Part shown: positions 45,552 to 54,453 of the stretch, piece by piece | Layout of the letters: each line of letters begins with the position of its first letter | Position numbering within the stretch: the stretch's first letter is position 1 | Assembly: GCA_963786975.1 (NCBI GenBank) | Contig: CAWBBE010000010.1 | Location: forward strand, 62,001 to 126,000 | Direction: 5' to 3' | Length of the DNA: 64,000 bases | Origin: Palsa-506 sp963786975 | GTDB lineage: Bacteria > Actinomycetota > Actinomycetes > Streptosporangiales > Streptosporangiaceae | The notes under the pieces: model-generated | What the model was told of the DNA's origin: nothing | Seen by the model: only the letters and a program-made list of their open reading frames with translations | The model's database searches: none | Made by a program: the position numbers and the translations under genes

Positions 45552-48035
45552 ATGACAGCCGACAGCGCGGAGCGGACGCAGCAATACGATCCGCGTGCGA
45601 TCCAGGAGAAGTGGCAGGCCCGGTGGGAGGCGCTGGACCTGTTCCGGGCCAGCGACGACCCCGCGGATGACCGGCCGCGCACCTACCTGCTGGACATGTT
45701 CCCGTATCCGTCGGGCGACCTGCACATGGGCCATGCCGAGGCCTATGCCGTGGCCGACGCGATAGCGCGCTACTACTTCCACCGCGGCCATAACGTGCTG
45801 CACCCGATCGGGTGGGATGCCTTCGGGCTGCCCGCGGAGAACGCGGCGATCAGGAACAATACGCATCCGGCCGACTGGACTTACGCGAACATCGAGACCC
45901 AGGCAGCATCTTTCCGCCGGTACGCGGTTTCCTTCGACTGGACCCGCCGGCTGCAAACGTGCGACCCGGAGTACTACCGGTGGACCCAGTGGCTCTTCCT
46001 GCGGCTGCACGAGCGCGGCCTGGCCTACCGCAAGGACGGCTACGTCAACTGGTGCCCGGTGGACCAGACCGTGCTGGCCAACGAGCAGGTAATCGGCGGC
46101 CGGTGCGAGCGCTGCGGATCCGAGGTCGTCCGGCGGGTACTGACCCAGTGGTACTTCAAGATCACCGAGTACGCCGACCGGCTGCTGGCGGACATGGCGC
46201 CGCTGGAGGGCAGCTGGCCCGACCGGGTGCTGCTGATGCAGCGCAACTGGATCGGCCGGAGCGACGGCGCCGAGGTCGTGTTCACCATCGAGGGCCGCGA
46301 CGAGCCGGTCACCGTCTTCACCACGCGGCCCGACACGCTTTACGGCGCTACGTTCTTCGTGGTGGCGGCCGACTCCTCGCTGGCCGCCGAGCTGTGCGCG
46401 GCGGAGCACCGGGCCGAGCTGGAAACGTACGTCGCCGAGGTTCGCAAGCTGACCGACATCGAGCGGCAGGCCACCGACCGGGACAAGACCGGCGTGTTCC
46501 TGGGCCGTTACGCGATCAACCCGGTCAACGGCGAGCGACTGAGCGTCTGGGCGGCGGACTACGTGCTGCCCGACTACGGCACCGGCGCGATCATGGGCGT
46601 GCCCGCGCACGATCAGCGGGACCTGGACTTCGCCAGGAAGTTCGGGCTGCCCGTGCGGGTCGTGGTGGAGACCGGGCTGCCCGACCCGGCCGAAACCTGG
46701 CTGGCCACCCCGGGCGAGGGAACGCTGGTCAACTCCGGCCCGATCGACGGGCTGCCCAAGTCCGAGGCGATCCAGGCCATCACCGGGATGCTGGCGGACC
46801 GCGGCCTGGGCCGGGCCGCCGTCAGCTACCGGCTGCGGGACTGGCTGGTCTCCCGGCAGCGGTTCTGGGGCGCGCCCATCCCCATCGTGTACTGCGCCGG
46901 CTGCGGCGAGGTGCCCGTGCCGGACGAGCAGCTGCCGGTCGAGCTGCCCGACCTGCGCGGGCAGGACCTGGCCCCGAAGGGAGTCTCGCCGCTGGCAGCG
47001 GCGGCGGACTGGGTGAACACCGAGTGCCCGAAGTGCGGCGGCCCGGCCCGGCGGGATACCGACACGATGGACACGTTCGTCGACTCGTCGTGGTATTTCC
47101 TGCGGTACTGCTCCCCGCGCGACGAGCATGGGCCGTTCGAGGTCGAAGCGGTGCGCCGGTGGTGCCCGGTCGACCTGTACGTGGGCGGCGTGGAACACGC
47201 GATCTTGCACCTGCTGTACAGCCGGTTCTTCGTCAAGGTGCTGCACGACATGGGAATGCTCGACTTCACCGAGCCATTCACCCGGCTGATAAACCAGGGC
47301 CAGGTGATCAATCAGGGCAAGTCGATGTCGAAGTCACTGGGCAACGGCGTCGATCTCGGCGAGCAGCTGGCCGCGCATGGCGTGGACGCGATCCGGCTGA
47401 CGATGGTCTTCGCGAGCCCACCGGAAGACGACATCGACTGGGCCGACATGAACCCCGAAGCCTCCGTTAAATTTCTGGGCCGGGTTTCCCGGCTTGCCGC
47501 CGAAGCTGGCCTGACTCCTTCCGGTCAGGCTGCCGGATCCGGTGATCTTGAACTGCGGAAGGTCACTCACCGCACCATCGACGAGGTCACCAGGCTGGTC
47601 GAGGCAGCCAGGCTGAACGTCGCGGTGGCACGGCTGATGGAGCTGGCGAGCGCCGCGCGGCGGGCCATCGACTCCGGGCCGGGCGCTGCCGATCCCGCCG
47701 TGCGCGAGGCGGCGGAGACGCTGACCGTGCTGCTATCGCTGTTCGCCCCGTATACCGCGGAGGAGTGCTGGGAGCTGCTCGGCCATCAGCCGTCGGTGGC
47801 GAACGCGGGCTGGCCTGCCGCCGACCCGGAACTGCTGGTCCAGGACAAGGTGACCTGCGTGGTGCAGGTGAGCGGCAAGGTACGCGACCGGCTGGAGGTA
47901 CCGCCGGCGATCGGCGAGGACGAGCTGCGGGCGCTGGCGCTCGCCGCGCCCGGGGTGACCCGGTCGCTGGCTGGCCGCGGTGTGCGCACGGTGATCGTCC
48001 GGCCGCCCAAGCTGGTGAACATCGTCCCCGAATGA
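45552..48035 (+). CDS. leuS: Leucyl-tRNA synthetase
   Basis: The protein has 827 residues from ATG with GAGG upstream. The HIGH-type motif is PYPSGDLHMGH (58-61) and the KMSKS loop is GKSMSKSLGN. The editing domain includes VFTTRPDTLYGATF, and IGWDAFGLPAENAAI and DLYVGGVEHAILHLLYSRF complete the class Ia core. It charges tRNA-Leu. Upstream sequence (45375-45464) suggests control by leucine-dependent attenuation. Convergent with lexA. Confidence 0.97.
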   Translation: MTADSAERTQQYDPRAIQEKWQARWEALDLFRASDDPADDRPRTYLLDMFPYPSGDLHMGHAEAYAVADAIARYYFHRGHNVLHPIGWDAFGLPAENAAIRNNTHPADWTYANIETQAASFRRYAVSFDWTRRLQTCDPEYYRWTQWLFLRLHERGLAYRKDGYVNWCPVDQTVLANEQVIGGRCERCGSEVVRRVLTQWYFKITEYADRLLADMAPLEGSWPDRVLLMQRNWIGRSDGAEVVFTIEGRDEPVTVFTTRPDTLYGATFFVVAADSSLAAELCAAEHRAELETYVAEVRKLTDIERQATDRDKTGVFLGRYAINPVNGERLSVWAADYVLPDYGTGAIMGVPAHDQRDLDFARKFGLPVRVVVETGLPDPAETWLATPGEGTLVNSGPIDGLPKSEAIQAITGMLADRGLGRAAVSYRLRDWLVSRQRFWGAPIPIVYCAGCGEVPVPDEQLPVELPDLRGQDLAPKGVSPLAAAADWVNTECPKCGGPARRDTDTMDTFVDSSWYFLRYCSPRDEHGPFEVEAVRRWCPVDLYVGGVEHAILHLLYSRFFVKVLHDMGMLDFTEPFTRLINQGQVINQGKSMSKSLGNGVDLGEQLAAHGVDAIRLTMVFASPPEDDIDWADMNPEASVKFLGRVSRLAAEAGLTPSGQAAGSGDLELRKVTHRTIDEVTRLVEAARLNVAVARLMELASAARRAIDSGPGAADPAVREAAETLTVLLSLFAPYTAEECWELLGHQPSVANAGWPAADPELLVQDKVTCVVQVSGKVRDRLEVPPAIGEDELRALALAAPGVTRSLAGRGVRTVIVRPPKLVNIVPE

Positions 48036-48252
48036 CGATCGCCGGGTGGCTGCCGCGGCGTGGCGGCCTGACCATCTCCGCTGCACGCACAAGCCGCAGC
48101 ACGCGCGAGCCGGCTGCGGCCTGGCTCGCCGGCCTCAGGCGAGCCAGGCCGGCCGCCAGATATGGCCGGCCGCCGCGTCCCCGGCCAGCGCTCGCCCGGC
48201 TTGCGGGCTGGGCGGGCCCGCGGGCTGGGCAGGCCCGCGGGCCGGGACTGGT

Positions 48253-49065
48253 TCAGACCCGGCGGAGCACGGCGACGACCTTGCCGAGGATGGCGGCGTC
48301 ATCACCGGGGATCGGGGCGTAGATGGGGTTGTGCGGCATCAGCCAGACGTGGCCATCTGACCGCTTGAAGGTCTTGACCGTCGCCTCGCCGTCGATCATC
48401 GCGGCGACGATGTCACCGTTCTCAGCGACCGGCTGCTGGCGGACGACCACCCAGTCACCATCCGCGATCGCCGCGTGAATCATCGAGTCGCCGACGACTT
48501 TCAGCAGGAACAGGGTCCCCTCGCCGACGATCTGCCTGGGCAGCGGGAAGATGTCCTCGATTGACTCCTCGGCGAGGATCGGGCCGCCGGCTGCGATCCG
48601 GCCGACGAGCGGCACGTAGGCCGCCTCCTGCGAGGCGATGTCCATCTGCGAATCGTCGTCGGCATCCGGCTCTGGCCGGACCGCCGGATGCCCGGGCAGC
48701 CGCACCTCCACCGTGCGCGGCCGGCCCGCATCGCGGCGCAGGTATCCCTTGCTCTGCAGGGTGGACAGCTGGTACGAGACGCTGGAAGTGCTCGTCAGCC
48801 CGACGGCCTCGCCGATCTCCCGCATCGACGGCGGATAGCCGCGGCGCTGTACTGACTCGCGGATTACCTGGAGCACCTTGCGCTGGCGCCAGGTGAGGAC
48901 GTGGCCAGGATCAGGGCGCTCGGGCAGCTCGGTGACGATCGTGGGGACGGCGCCCTTCGGCTTTCTCCCGGGCCTGCCCTTCGGCCTGGCGACGGGTTCA
49001 GGGTCGCTGCCGTCCGCAGTCGAGGCCTGCCGCGCAGTCCCGTCCTCGTTGCTGCTGCTCATCAT
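48253..49065 (-). CDS. lexA: LexA repressor (first copy)
   Basis: The protein has 270 residues from ATG at 49065, with GGAGG upstream. A basic N-terminal arm with RPKGRPGRKPKG precedes the winged helix (RQRKVLQVIRESVQRRGYPP, TSTSSVSYQLSTLQ). The self-cleavage Ala-Gly is in GRIAAGGPI, the catalytic serine in VVGDSMIHAAI and the lysine in EATVKTFKR. Cleavage stimulated by RecA filaments induces the SOS genes. An SOS box (49125-49140) upstream indicates autoregulation. The 55-residue arm is longer than in E. coli LexA. Confidence 0.95.
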   Translation of the reverse strand: MMSSSNEDGTARQASTADGSDPEPVARPKGRPGRKPKGAVPTIVTELPERPDPGHVLTWRQRKVLQVIRESVQRRGYPPSMREIGEAVGLTSTSSVSYQLSTLQSKGYLRRDAGRPRTVEVRLPGHPAVRPEPDADDDSQMDIASQEAAYVPLVGRIAAGGPILAEESIEDIFPLPRQIVGEGTLFLLKVVGDSMIHAAIADGDWVVVRQQPVAENGDIVAAMIDGEATVKTFKRSDGHVWLMPHNPIYAPIPGDDAAILGKVVAVLRRV

Positions 49066-49124
49066 CGGGCCTCCGGCTCGGAGATTGCGGTTAGGGCCGA
49101 CGCTAGCGCCTGCGGCCCCGGATC

Positions 49125-49140
49125 TCAAACATCTGTTCGA
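49125..49140 (-). promoter_or_regulatory. SOS (LexA) box of lexA
   Basis: TCAAACATCTGTTCGA matches 14 of 16 positions of the actinobacterial/Bacillus-type box TCGAACATATGTTCGA. It lies 60 bp upstream of lexA, as expected for autoregulation. Confidence 0.8.
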
Positions 49141-49187
49141 CGGTTCCGCAAAAATGTCGTACCCGTGCGATAAGACTGTACCGTACC

Positions 49188-49205
49188 TTCGTTCGATCGA
49201 ACGAA
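49188..49205. promoter_or_regulatory. 18-bp perfect palindrome in the lexA/chiZ intergenic region
   Basis: TTCGTTCGATCGAACGAA is a perfect palindrome midway between the two SOS boxes. Its half sites GTTC and GAAC are in the reverse order to a LexA box, so LexA binding is not expected. It may be a site for another regulator or a secondary LexA half-site pair. Confidence 0.5.
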
Positions 49206-49228
49206 GTTGCGATAGAACAGAGGTACGA

Positions 49229-49244
49229 TCGAACTGCCGTTCGT
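49229..49244 (+). promoter_or_regulatory. SOS (LexA) box of the chiZ-like gene
   Basis: TCGAACTGCCGTTCGT has both LexA half sites (TCGAAC and GTTCG) with the proper four-base centre. It ends 14 bp before the ATG of the chiZ-like gene and overlaps the region where its promoter or ribosome site must be. Confidence 0.75.
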
Positions 49245-49258
49245 GTAAGGAGGTTTCG

Positions 49259-50106
49259 ATGGGCGTGCTGAGCACGGCGGAGAAGGGCCGGCTGGGTACC
49301 GTCGGCGCCGGGATCCAGGTGCCGGTGCCGAGGTCAGCGACGCAGCCCTCGGCCGCGGGCCGCCGCCGCCGGGCGGCTGCGGGCGCGCCGGGACCGCGTC
49401 CGGCCGGCGCCCGCTCGCAGGCGCCGGGCGGGCAGCCACCGGGCGGGCAGCCACCGGGCCGCCGGGAACTGCGCGTCCGCCAGGTTCGGGTCAGCGAGTT
49501 GCACGTGCGCGAGTTGCGGGCGGGCGGGCGGCAGCCGGACAGAACGCGTGTGCGAGTCGTGCGCGGGCAGACGGTGCAGTCGGCGACCGTGCGTGCCGGG
49601 GCGGTTCGCAATGCGGGCCTGCCCGGCGCCGCTGGCGTGCGCAGCGCTGGCGTGCGCAGTGCTGGCGTGCGCAGTGCTGGCGTGCGCAGTGCTGGCGTGC
49701 GCAGTGCTGGCGCAGGCGCCGGTGACGTGCGCGCCGGGACGCGCCGGGGCGCCGGGCAGGCCGGGCCGCGGGCCGCGGGGCCGGCCAGTTGCGGCTGACC
49801 AGGCGCGGCCGGGCGGTGCTGGCGGTCCTCGCCGTTCTGGCCGTCACCGCTATCGTCACCGCCATGCTCTTCTGGCTGGGCGCGGCCGGCGGCGCCCAGG
49901 CGGCGAGTCACCGCGCCGGCCCGGGGGCGGCGCACCGCGGCCTGTCGCAGCTGGTCGTGCAGCCCGGCCAGACCCTGTGGTCGATTGCCCGCCGGGCCGA
50001 GCCTGCCGCCGACCCGCGCGGCGTCGTGCAGCAGATTATCGAGGTCAACGCGCTAGGCAGCGCGGCGATCAGGGCTGGCCAGCTGCTCTGGGTGCCGAGA
50101 GCCTGA
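49259..50106 (+). CDS. ChiZ-like SOS-inducible LysM cell-wall protein, apparent frameshift
   Basis: The ATG at 49259 follows AAGGAGG. The first 180 codons are a basic low-complexity region with five AGVRS repeats. The membrane helix (AVLAVLAVLAVTAIVTAM) and LysM domain (VVQPGQTLWSIARRAEP, VNALGSAAIRAGQLLWVP) lie in another frame that ends at 50106; the first frame stops at 49798. The shift must be near 49775-49795; alternatively a separate gene starts at TTG 49789 and overlaps. M. tuberculosis ChiZ (Rv2719c) has the same order of disordered arm, membrane helix and LysM and is also divergent from lexA. It delays division after DNA damage. Confidence 0.75.
49631..49705 (+). repeat. 15-bp tandem repeat, five copies, in the chiZ-like gene
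   Basis: The unit GCTGGCGTGCGCAGT repeats five times (first copy ending GC instead of GT) and encodes AGVRS units in the cytoplasmic arm. Confidence 0.88.
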
Positions 50107-50280
50107 CTCGCCTGCCCGGCGGCGCGCCAGCGGACCGGCGCCGGCGCGGCTCGCGCGGCGGGCCGGCGGCTGGCAGCAGGCGGGGATCCGCGACACGCCG
50201 GCGAAGGCCGTCGGCGCCGTGATCTACCAGGAATTTTCACCGGAGCACGCGAGTTCACTTGCGTGCGGCGGCGACCCAGA

Positions 50281-50328
50281 CCACAATATCTAGTAGTTAC
50301 ACGGCTGTAGTTTTTCTATAGGTTGTGT
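50281..50328 (+). promoter_or_regulatory. Pair of NrdR boxes upstream of nrdR-nrdJ
   Basis: CCACAATATCTAGTAG (50281-50296) matches about 12 of 16 positions of the NrdR box ACACWATATATWGTGT, and TTTCTATAGGTTGTGT (50313-50328) about 11. The two start 32 bp apart, close to three helical turns. This AT-rich stretch is conspicuous against its surroundings and lies 44 bp ahead of nrdR, as expected for NrdR autorepression. Confidence 0.75.
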
Positions 50329-50371
50329 TCGCCAGAAGCGTTCTTCGTCGCGCCGGGGGAGGTGTGATCGC

Positions 50372-50965
50372 GTGTTCTGCCCTTATTGCAGGCACCCGGA
50401 CAGCAGGGTCATCGACAGCAGGACGGCCGACGATGGTGCCGCGATCCGGCGCCGCCGGTCATGCCCGGCTTGCGGCCGCCGCTTCACCACGCAGGAGACC
50501 GTGATCTTGATGGTGGGTAAGCGCAGCGGGGTGACCGAGCCTTTCACCCGCGACAAGATCACCCGAGGAGTGCGCCGAGCTTGCCAGGGCAGGCCGGTGA
50601 GCGAGGATCAGCTGGCGATCCTGGCCCAGCGCGTCGAAGACACGATCAGGGCCCGGGGCTGTGCCGAGGTGCCCTCACATGAGGTCGGCCTCGCTATTCT
50701 CGGGCCGCTTCGCGAGCTTGATGAGGTCGCTTACCTGAGGTTCGCCTCGGTCTACCGGGGCTTTGAGTCGCTGGCCGACTTTGAGGAAGAGATCGCCACC
50801 CTTCGGTCCGGGCGCGCGAAAGGCCGGCGCGGCGAGTCCGAGCGCGGCGAGCTGCCGCCCGATCCGCCCGATCCGCCCGATCCGGGTCCGGCCGGGCCCG
50901 GGCTGCTCCTCGCGGCGTCGCAGCGCGGTACCACGAAGCAGGAAGAGCGCACATCCGCCCGGTAG
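50372..50965 (+). CDS. nrdR: Transcriptional repressor NrdR
   Basis: The protein has 197 residues from GTG with GGGAGG upstream. The zinc ribbon CPYCRHPDSRVIDSR ... RRRSCPACGRRFTT has the four cysteines, and the ATP cone (GVTEPFTRDKITRGVRRAC, LRFASVYRGFESLADFEEE) senses dATP/ATP. It represses ribonucleotide reductase genes and lies directly before nrdJ. The C-terminal 45 residues with PPDPPDPPDPGP are an unusual Pro/Asp-rich extension. Confidence 0.95.
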   Translation: MFCPYCRHPDSRVIDSRTADDGAAIRRRRSCPACGRRFTTQETVILMVGKRSGVTEPFTRDKITRGVRRACQGRPVSEDQLAILAQRVEDTIRARGCAEVPSHEVGLAILGPLRELDEVAYLRFASVYRGFESLADFEEEIATLRSGRAKGRRGESERGELPPDPPDPPDPGPAGPGLLLAASQRGTTKQEERTSAR

Positions 50966-51046
50966 GGCCGGGCGGCACGGCAAGTCAACGGGACAGGGCC
51001 TGGCAGGCCCGTAATCGATCCACGGGGATCCCTGAAGGGGGAGGAC

Positions 51047-54000
51047 ATGACCGAAACAGCGAGCGGGTCAGCGCGCCACAGCGGCAGGGGAGCCCGCAAG
51101 GGTCTCACGATGCGCCGTATCCACACTCGCCCGGGCATTCATCCCTATGACGACGTGACCTGGGAGCGCCGCGACGTCATCATGACGAACTGGCGGGACG
51201 GGTCGGTCAACTTCGAGCAGCGCGGCGTGGAGTTCCCCGACTTCTGGTCGGTCAACGCCGCGAACATCGTCACCACCAAGTACTTCCGCGGCGCTGTCGG
51301 CACGCCGCAGCGCGAGCACAGCCTGAAGCAGCTCGTGGACCGGGTGGTGGGCGTCTACACGGCGGCGGGCCGCGAGTACGGCTACTTCGCCTCCGGCAAG
51401 GATGCCGAGGTCTTCGAGCACGAGCTGACGTACGCCCTGATCCACCAGATCTTCAGCTTCAACTCACCGGTCTGGTTCAACGTCGGGACGTCCTCGCCGC
51501 AGCAGGTCTCCGCGTGCCAGCCGTACGACGCGCTGGTCAGCACCACCGCCGGGCTGGTCCCGATCGGCAGGCTCGTCGGAGATGACGCGGTCGGCACGAA
51601 GGTGCACGATGCCCACGGCACCACCCGGATCGTCGCGACGAAGGCCAACGGCGTCAAGGAAGTGCTCCGGCTGCATACCAGGGCAGGCACCACCCTGGAT
51701 GTCACCCCGGATCATCTTGTCTGGCGGGCCCAGGACCTTGTCATCGGCGAGTTCACCGTGGCCGGGTTCCTCCGCCCCGGTGACCTCCTGCTGCATGTCG
51801 ATCCCGATGTCGGCGGCTCGGACCGCCGGCTGGCCGAGATCAGCAAGATCGAGCGGCTCGGCGAGATGGAGGTCTATGACATCCAGACCGAGAGCGGCGA
51901 GTACCTGGCCGGCCACATCCGGGTGCACAACTGCTTCATCCTGGCCGTTGACGACACGATGGACTCGATCCTCGAGTGGTACCGGGAAGAGGGCCTGATC
52001 TTCAAGGGCGGCTCGGGCGCCGGCGTGAACCTGTCCCGGATCCGGTCCAGCAAGGAGCTGCTGTCCTCCGGCGGGACGGCCAGCGGGCCGGTCTCGTTCA
52101 TGCGCGGCGCCGACGCGTCGGCTGGCACGATTAAATCTGGCGGCGCCACCCGGCGCGCCGCGAAAATGGTCGTGCTTGACGTCGACCACCCCGACATCGA
52201 GGAGTTCATCGACACCAAGGCGCGCGAGGAGGACAAGATCCGCGTCCTCCGCGACGGCGGCTTCGACATGGACCTCGGCGGCAAGGACATTACGAGCGTC
52301 CAGTACCAGAATGCCAACAACTCGGTCCGGGTCTCCGATGAGTTCATGCGCGCGGTAGAGGACGGCAAGTCCTTTGACCTGGCCGCCCGCCAGACCGGCG
52401 AGACCGTGGCCACCGTCGACGCCGGGACCCTGTTCCGCAAGATGGCCACGGCGGCATGGGAATGCGCCGACCCCGGCATCCAGTACGACGGGACAATTAA
52501 CGACTGGCACACCTGCCCGGAATCCGGCCGGATTACCGCCAGCAACCCGTGCTCCGAGTACGTCCACCTGGACAACTCGTCCTGCAACCTGGCCAGCATC
52601 AACCTGCTGAAGTTCCTGCGCAATGACGACACTTTCGATGTCGGGCGATTCCAGGCCATTACCGAGCTGATCATCACGGCGATGGACATCTCGATCTGCT
52701 TCGCCGACTTCCCGACCGAGAAGATCACCGCCACTACCCGGGCCTACCGGCAGCTCGGTATCGGCTACGCCAACCTGGGCGCGCTGCTGATGGCGACCGG
52801 TCATGCCTATGACTCCGACGACGGCCGGGCGATCGCGGGCGCCATCACCTCGCTGATGACCGGGACCGCCTACCGGCGGTCGGCCGAGCTCGCCAAGGTC
52901 GTCGGCCCGTACGACGGCTACCCGCGGAACGAGGCCGCGCACAAGCGGGTGATGGCCAAGCACGCGGAGGCCAGTGCCAGGATCCGGCCGCTAGGCGGCA
53001 TCGACGACGCGATCCTGGCCGCCGCCAACCACGCCTGGCAGGACTGCCTCGCGCTGGGCGAGACAAATGGGTATAGAAACGCCCAAGCCTCACTGCTCGC
53101 GCCTACCGGAACTATCGGACTTATGATGGATTGTGACACCACTGGTGTCGAACCGGACCTGGCGCTGGTCAAGTTCAAGAAGCTGGTCGGCGGCGGCTCC
53201 ATGCAGATCGTCAACCAGACGGTGCCCCGCGCCCTGAAGAACCTCGGCTACCAGCCGGAGCAGGCCGAGGCGATCATCGAGTACATCGCTGAGCACGGGC
53301 ACGTGGTGGACGCGCCCGGCCTGCGGCGGGAGCACTACGACGTCTTCGACTGCGCAATGGGCGAGCGCGCGATCAGCCCGATGGGCCACGTCCGGATGAT
53401 GGCCGCCGTCCAGCCGGCGCTGAGCGGCGCGATCTCCAAAACGGTCAACATGCCGGAGAAGGCCACAATCGCCGACATAGAGAAGATTTACTTCGAGGGC
53501 TGGAAACTCGGCCTGAAGGCGCTGGCGATCTACCGGGACAACTGCAAGGTGGGCCAGCCACTGTCGGTATCGAAGCGGAACACGGCCGAGGTGGCTCAGT
53601 CCGCCGAGGCGGCGCAGCCCGCCGTGCCGCACGAGGTCCGGCCGGTGCGCAGGCGGCTGCCGAAGAAGCGGTCGGCCACGGTCACCCGGTTCTCGGTGGC
53701 CGGCGCGGAGGGCTACATGACCGCGTCGGAGTACCCCGACGACGGTGTTGGCGAGGTATTCCTCAAGCTCGGCAAGCAGGGATCCACGCTGGCCGGCGTC
53801 ATGGACGCCTTCTCGGTGGCGATCTCCGTGGGCCTGCAGTACGGCATCCCGCTGGAGTCATACGTCGCCAAGTTCACCAACATGAGGTTCGAGCCGGCCG
53901 GCGTTACGGACGACCCGGATATCCGGATCGCCAGCTCGGTGATCGACTACATCTTCCGCCGCCTGGCGCTCGATCACCTGCCTTACGACCAGCGCGCGGA

Positions 54001-54319
54001 TCTGAGCATCCTGTCGGCGTCCGAGCGCACGGCGGCGCTGGACGGCACGGAGCCCGCGATGTCCGCGGAGGAAGCCGACCCGGTGGAGATGGCCCAGTCG
54101 GTGCCGGTGGAGCATGCCCAGCATCACGCGGAGCCGGCTCCAGCGGAGCGGCCCGGTGATGCCGACCCGGCGCGGCCGCACAGCTCGACGGAGCTGATCG
54201 AGTCGCAGCAGGGCCGCGTGGCAGACGCCCCGCTGTGCCTGACCTGCGGCACGAAGATGCGGCCGGCCGGCAGCTGCTACGTCTGCGAGGGCTGCGGCTC
54301 CACCAGCGGCTGCAGCTAG
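51047..54319 (+). CDS. nrdJ: Class II (B12-dependent) ribonucleotide reductase with in-frame mini-intein
   Basis: The precursor has 1090 residues, starting at ATG after GGGGGAGG. Class II signatures include FNSPVWFNVGTSSPQQVSA, GSGAGVNLSRIRSS, NPCSEYVHLDNSSCNLAS, LLAPTGTIGLMMDCDTTGVE and the C-terminal zinc-ribbon CLTCGTKMRPAGSCYVCEGC. It makes dNTPs using adenosylcobalamin. Codons 157-295 (51515-51931) are an intein inserted directly before the cysteine of ACFILAVDD, so splicing should be required for activity. After removal the protein has about 951 residues, normal for the family. It forms an operon with nrdR. Confidence 0.96.
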   Translation: MTETASGSARHSGRGARKGLTMRRIHTRPGIHPYDDVTWERRDVIMTNWRDGSVNFEQRGVEFPDFWSVNAANIVTTKYFRGAVGTPQREHSLKQLVDRVVGVYTAAGREYGYFASGKDAEVFEHELTYALIHQIFSFNSPVWFNVGTSSPQQVSACQPYDALVSTTAGLVPIGRLVGDDAVGTKVHDAHGTTRIVATKANGVKEVLRLHTRAGTTLDVTPDHLVWRAQDLVIGEFTVAGFLRPGDLLLHVDPDVGGSDRRLAEISKIERLGEMEVYDIQTESGEYLAGHIRVHNCFILAVDDTMDSILEWYREEGLIFKGGSGAGVNLSRIRSSKELLSSGGTASGPVSFMRGADASAGTIKSGGATRRAAKMVVLDVDHPDIEEFIDTKAREEDKIRVLRDGGFDMDLGGKDITSVQYQNANNSVRVSDEFMRAVEDGKSFDLAARQTGETVATVDAGTLFRKMATAAWECADPGIQYDGTINDWHTCPESGRITASNPCSEYVHLDNSSCNLASINLLKFLRNDDTFDVGRFQAITELIITAMDISICFADFPTEKITATTRAYRQLGIGYANLGALLMATGHAYDSDDGRAIAGAITSLMTGTAYRRSAELAKVVGPYDGYPRNEAAHKRVMAKHAEASARIRPLGGIDDAILAAANHAWQDCLALGETNGYRNAQASLLAPTGTIGLMMDCDTTGVEPDLALVKFKKLVGGGSMQIVNQTVPRALKNLGYQPEQAEAIIEYIAEHGHVVDAPGLRREHYDVFDCAMGERAISPMGHVRMMAAVQPALSGAISKTVNMPEKATIADIEKIYFEGWKLGLKALAIYRDNCKVGQPLSVSKRNTAEVAQSAEAAQPAVPHEVRPVRRRLPKKRSATVTRFSVAGAEGYMTASEYPDDGVGEVFLKLGKQGSTLAGVMDAFSVAISVGLQYGIPLESYVAKFTNMRFEPAGVTDDPDIRIASSVIDYIFRRLALDHLPYDQRADLSILSASERTAALDGTEPAMSAEEADPVEMAQSVPVEHAQHHAEPAPAERPGDADPARPHSSTELIESQQGRVADAPLCLTCGTKMRPAGSCYVCEGCGSTSGCS
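51515..51931 (+). other. Mini-intein (139 aa) in NrdJ, no homing endonuclease
   Basis: The insert starts with Cys in CQPYDALVSTTAGLVPIG (block A), has block B TTLDVTPDHLVW with the TxxH motif, block F MEVYDIQTESGEYLAG and block G HIRVHN followed by extein Cys+1. All splicing residues (Cys1, block-B Thr/His, penultimate His, terminal Asn, +1 Cys) are present, so it should splice. At 139 residues there is no room for an endonuclease. The extein join restores QVSACFILAVDD. Base composition matches the host gene, indicating long residence. Confidence 0.95.
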
Positions 54320-54391
54320 CCGCGGGCAAGGTTGCGGCCGATGCAACGTCTGGGCTCGCCCGGGTAGTCAGGTAACCCTCAGGTCAGCAGC

Positions 54392-54418
54392 GGTGGCGAG
54401 GCCTATCGCCTCGCCACC
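54392..54418 (+). terminator. Hairpin after nrdJ
   Basis: GGTGGCGAGGC and GCCTCGCCACC form an 11-bp perfect stem with loop CTATC, 72 bp after the nrdJ stop. No T tract. Confidence 0.7.
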
Positions 54419-54453
54419 TCCGGCGGGCTTCATCGCCCCGAGTCCGGCTTTCT

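Noticed and set aside
50966..51046. Cobalamin riboswitch for nrdJ
   Set aside because: The gap to nrdR is only 81 bp and contains no B12-box-like sequence; control by NrdR boxes upstream of nrdR is sufficient.
51515..51931. Homing endonuclease inside the NrdJ intein
   Set aside because: The insert is only 139 codons and contains no LAGLIDADG or HNH motif; it is a splicing-only intein.
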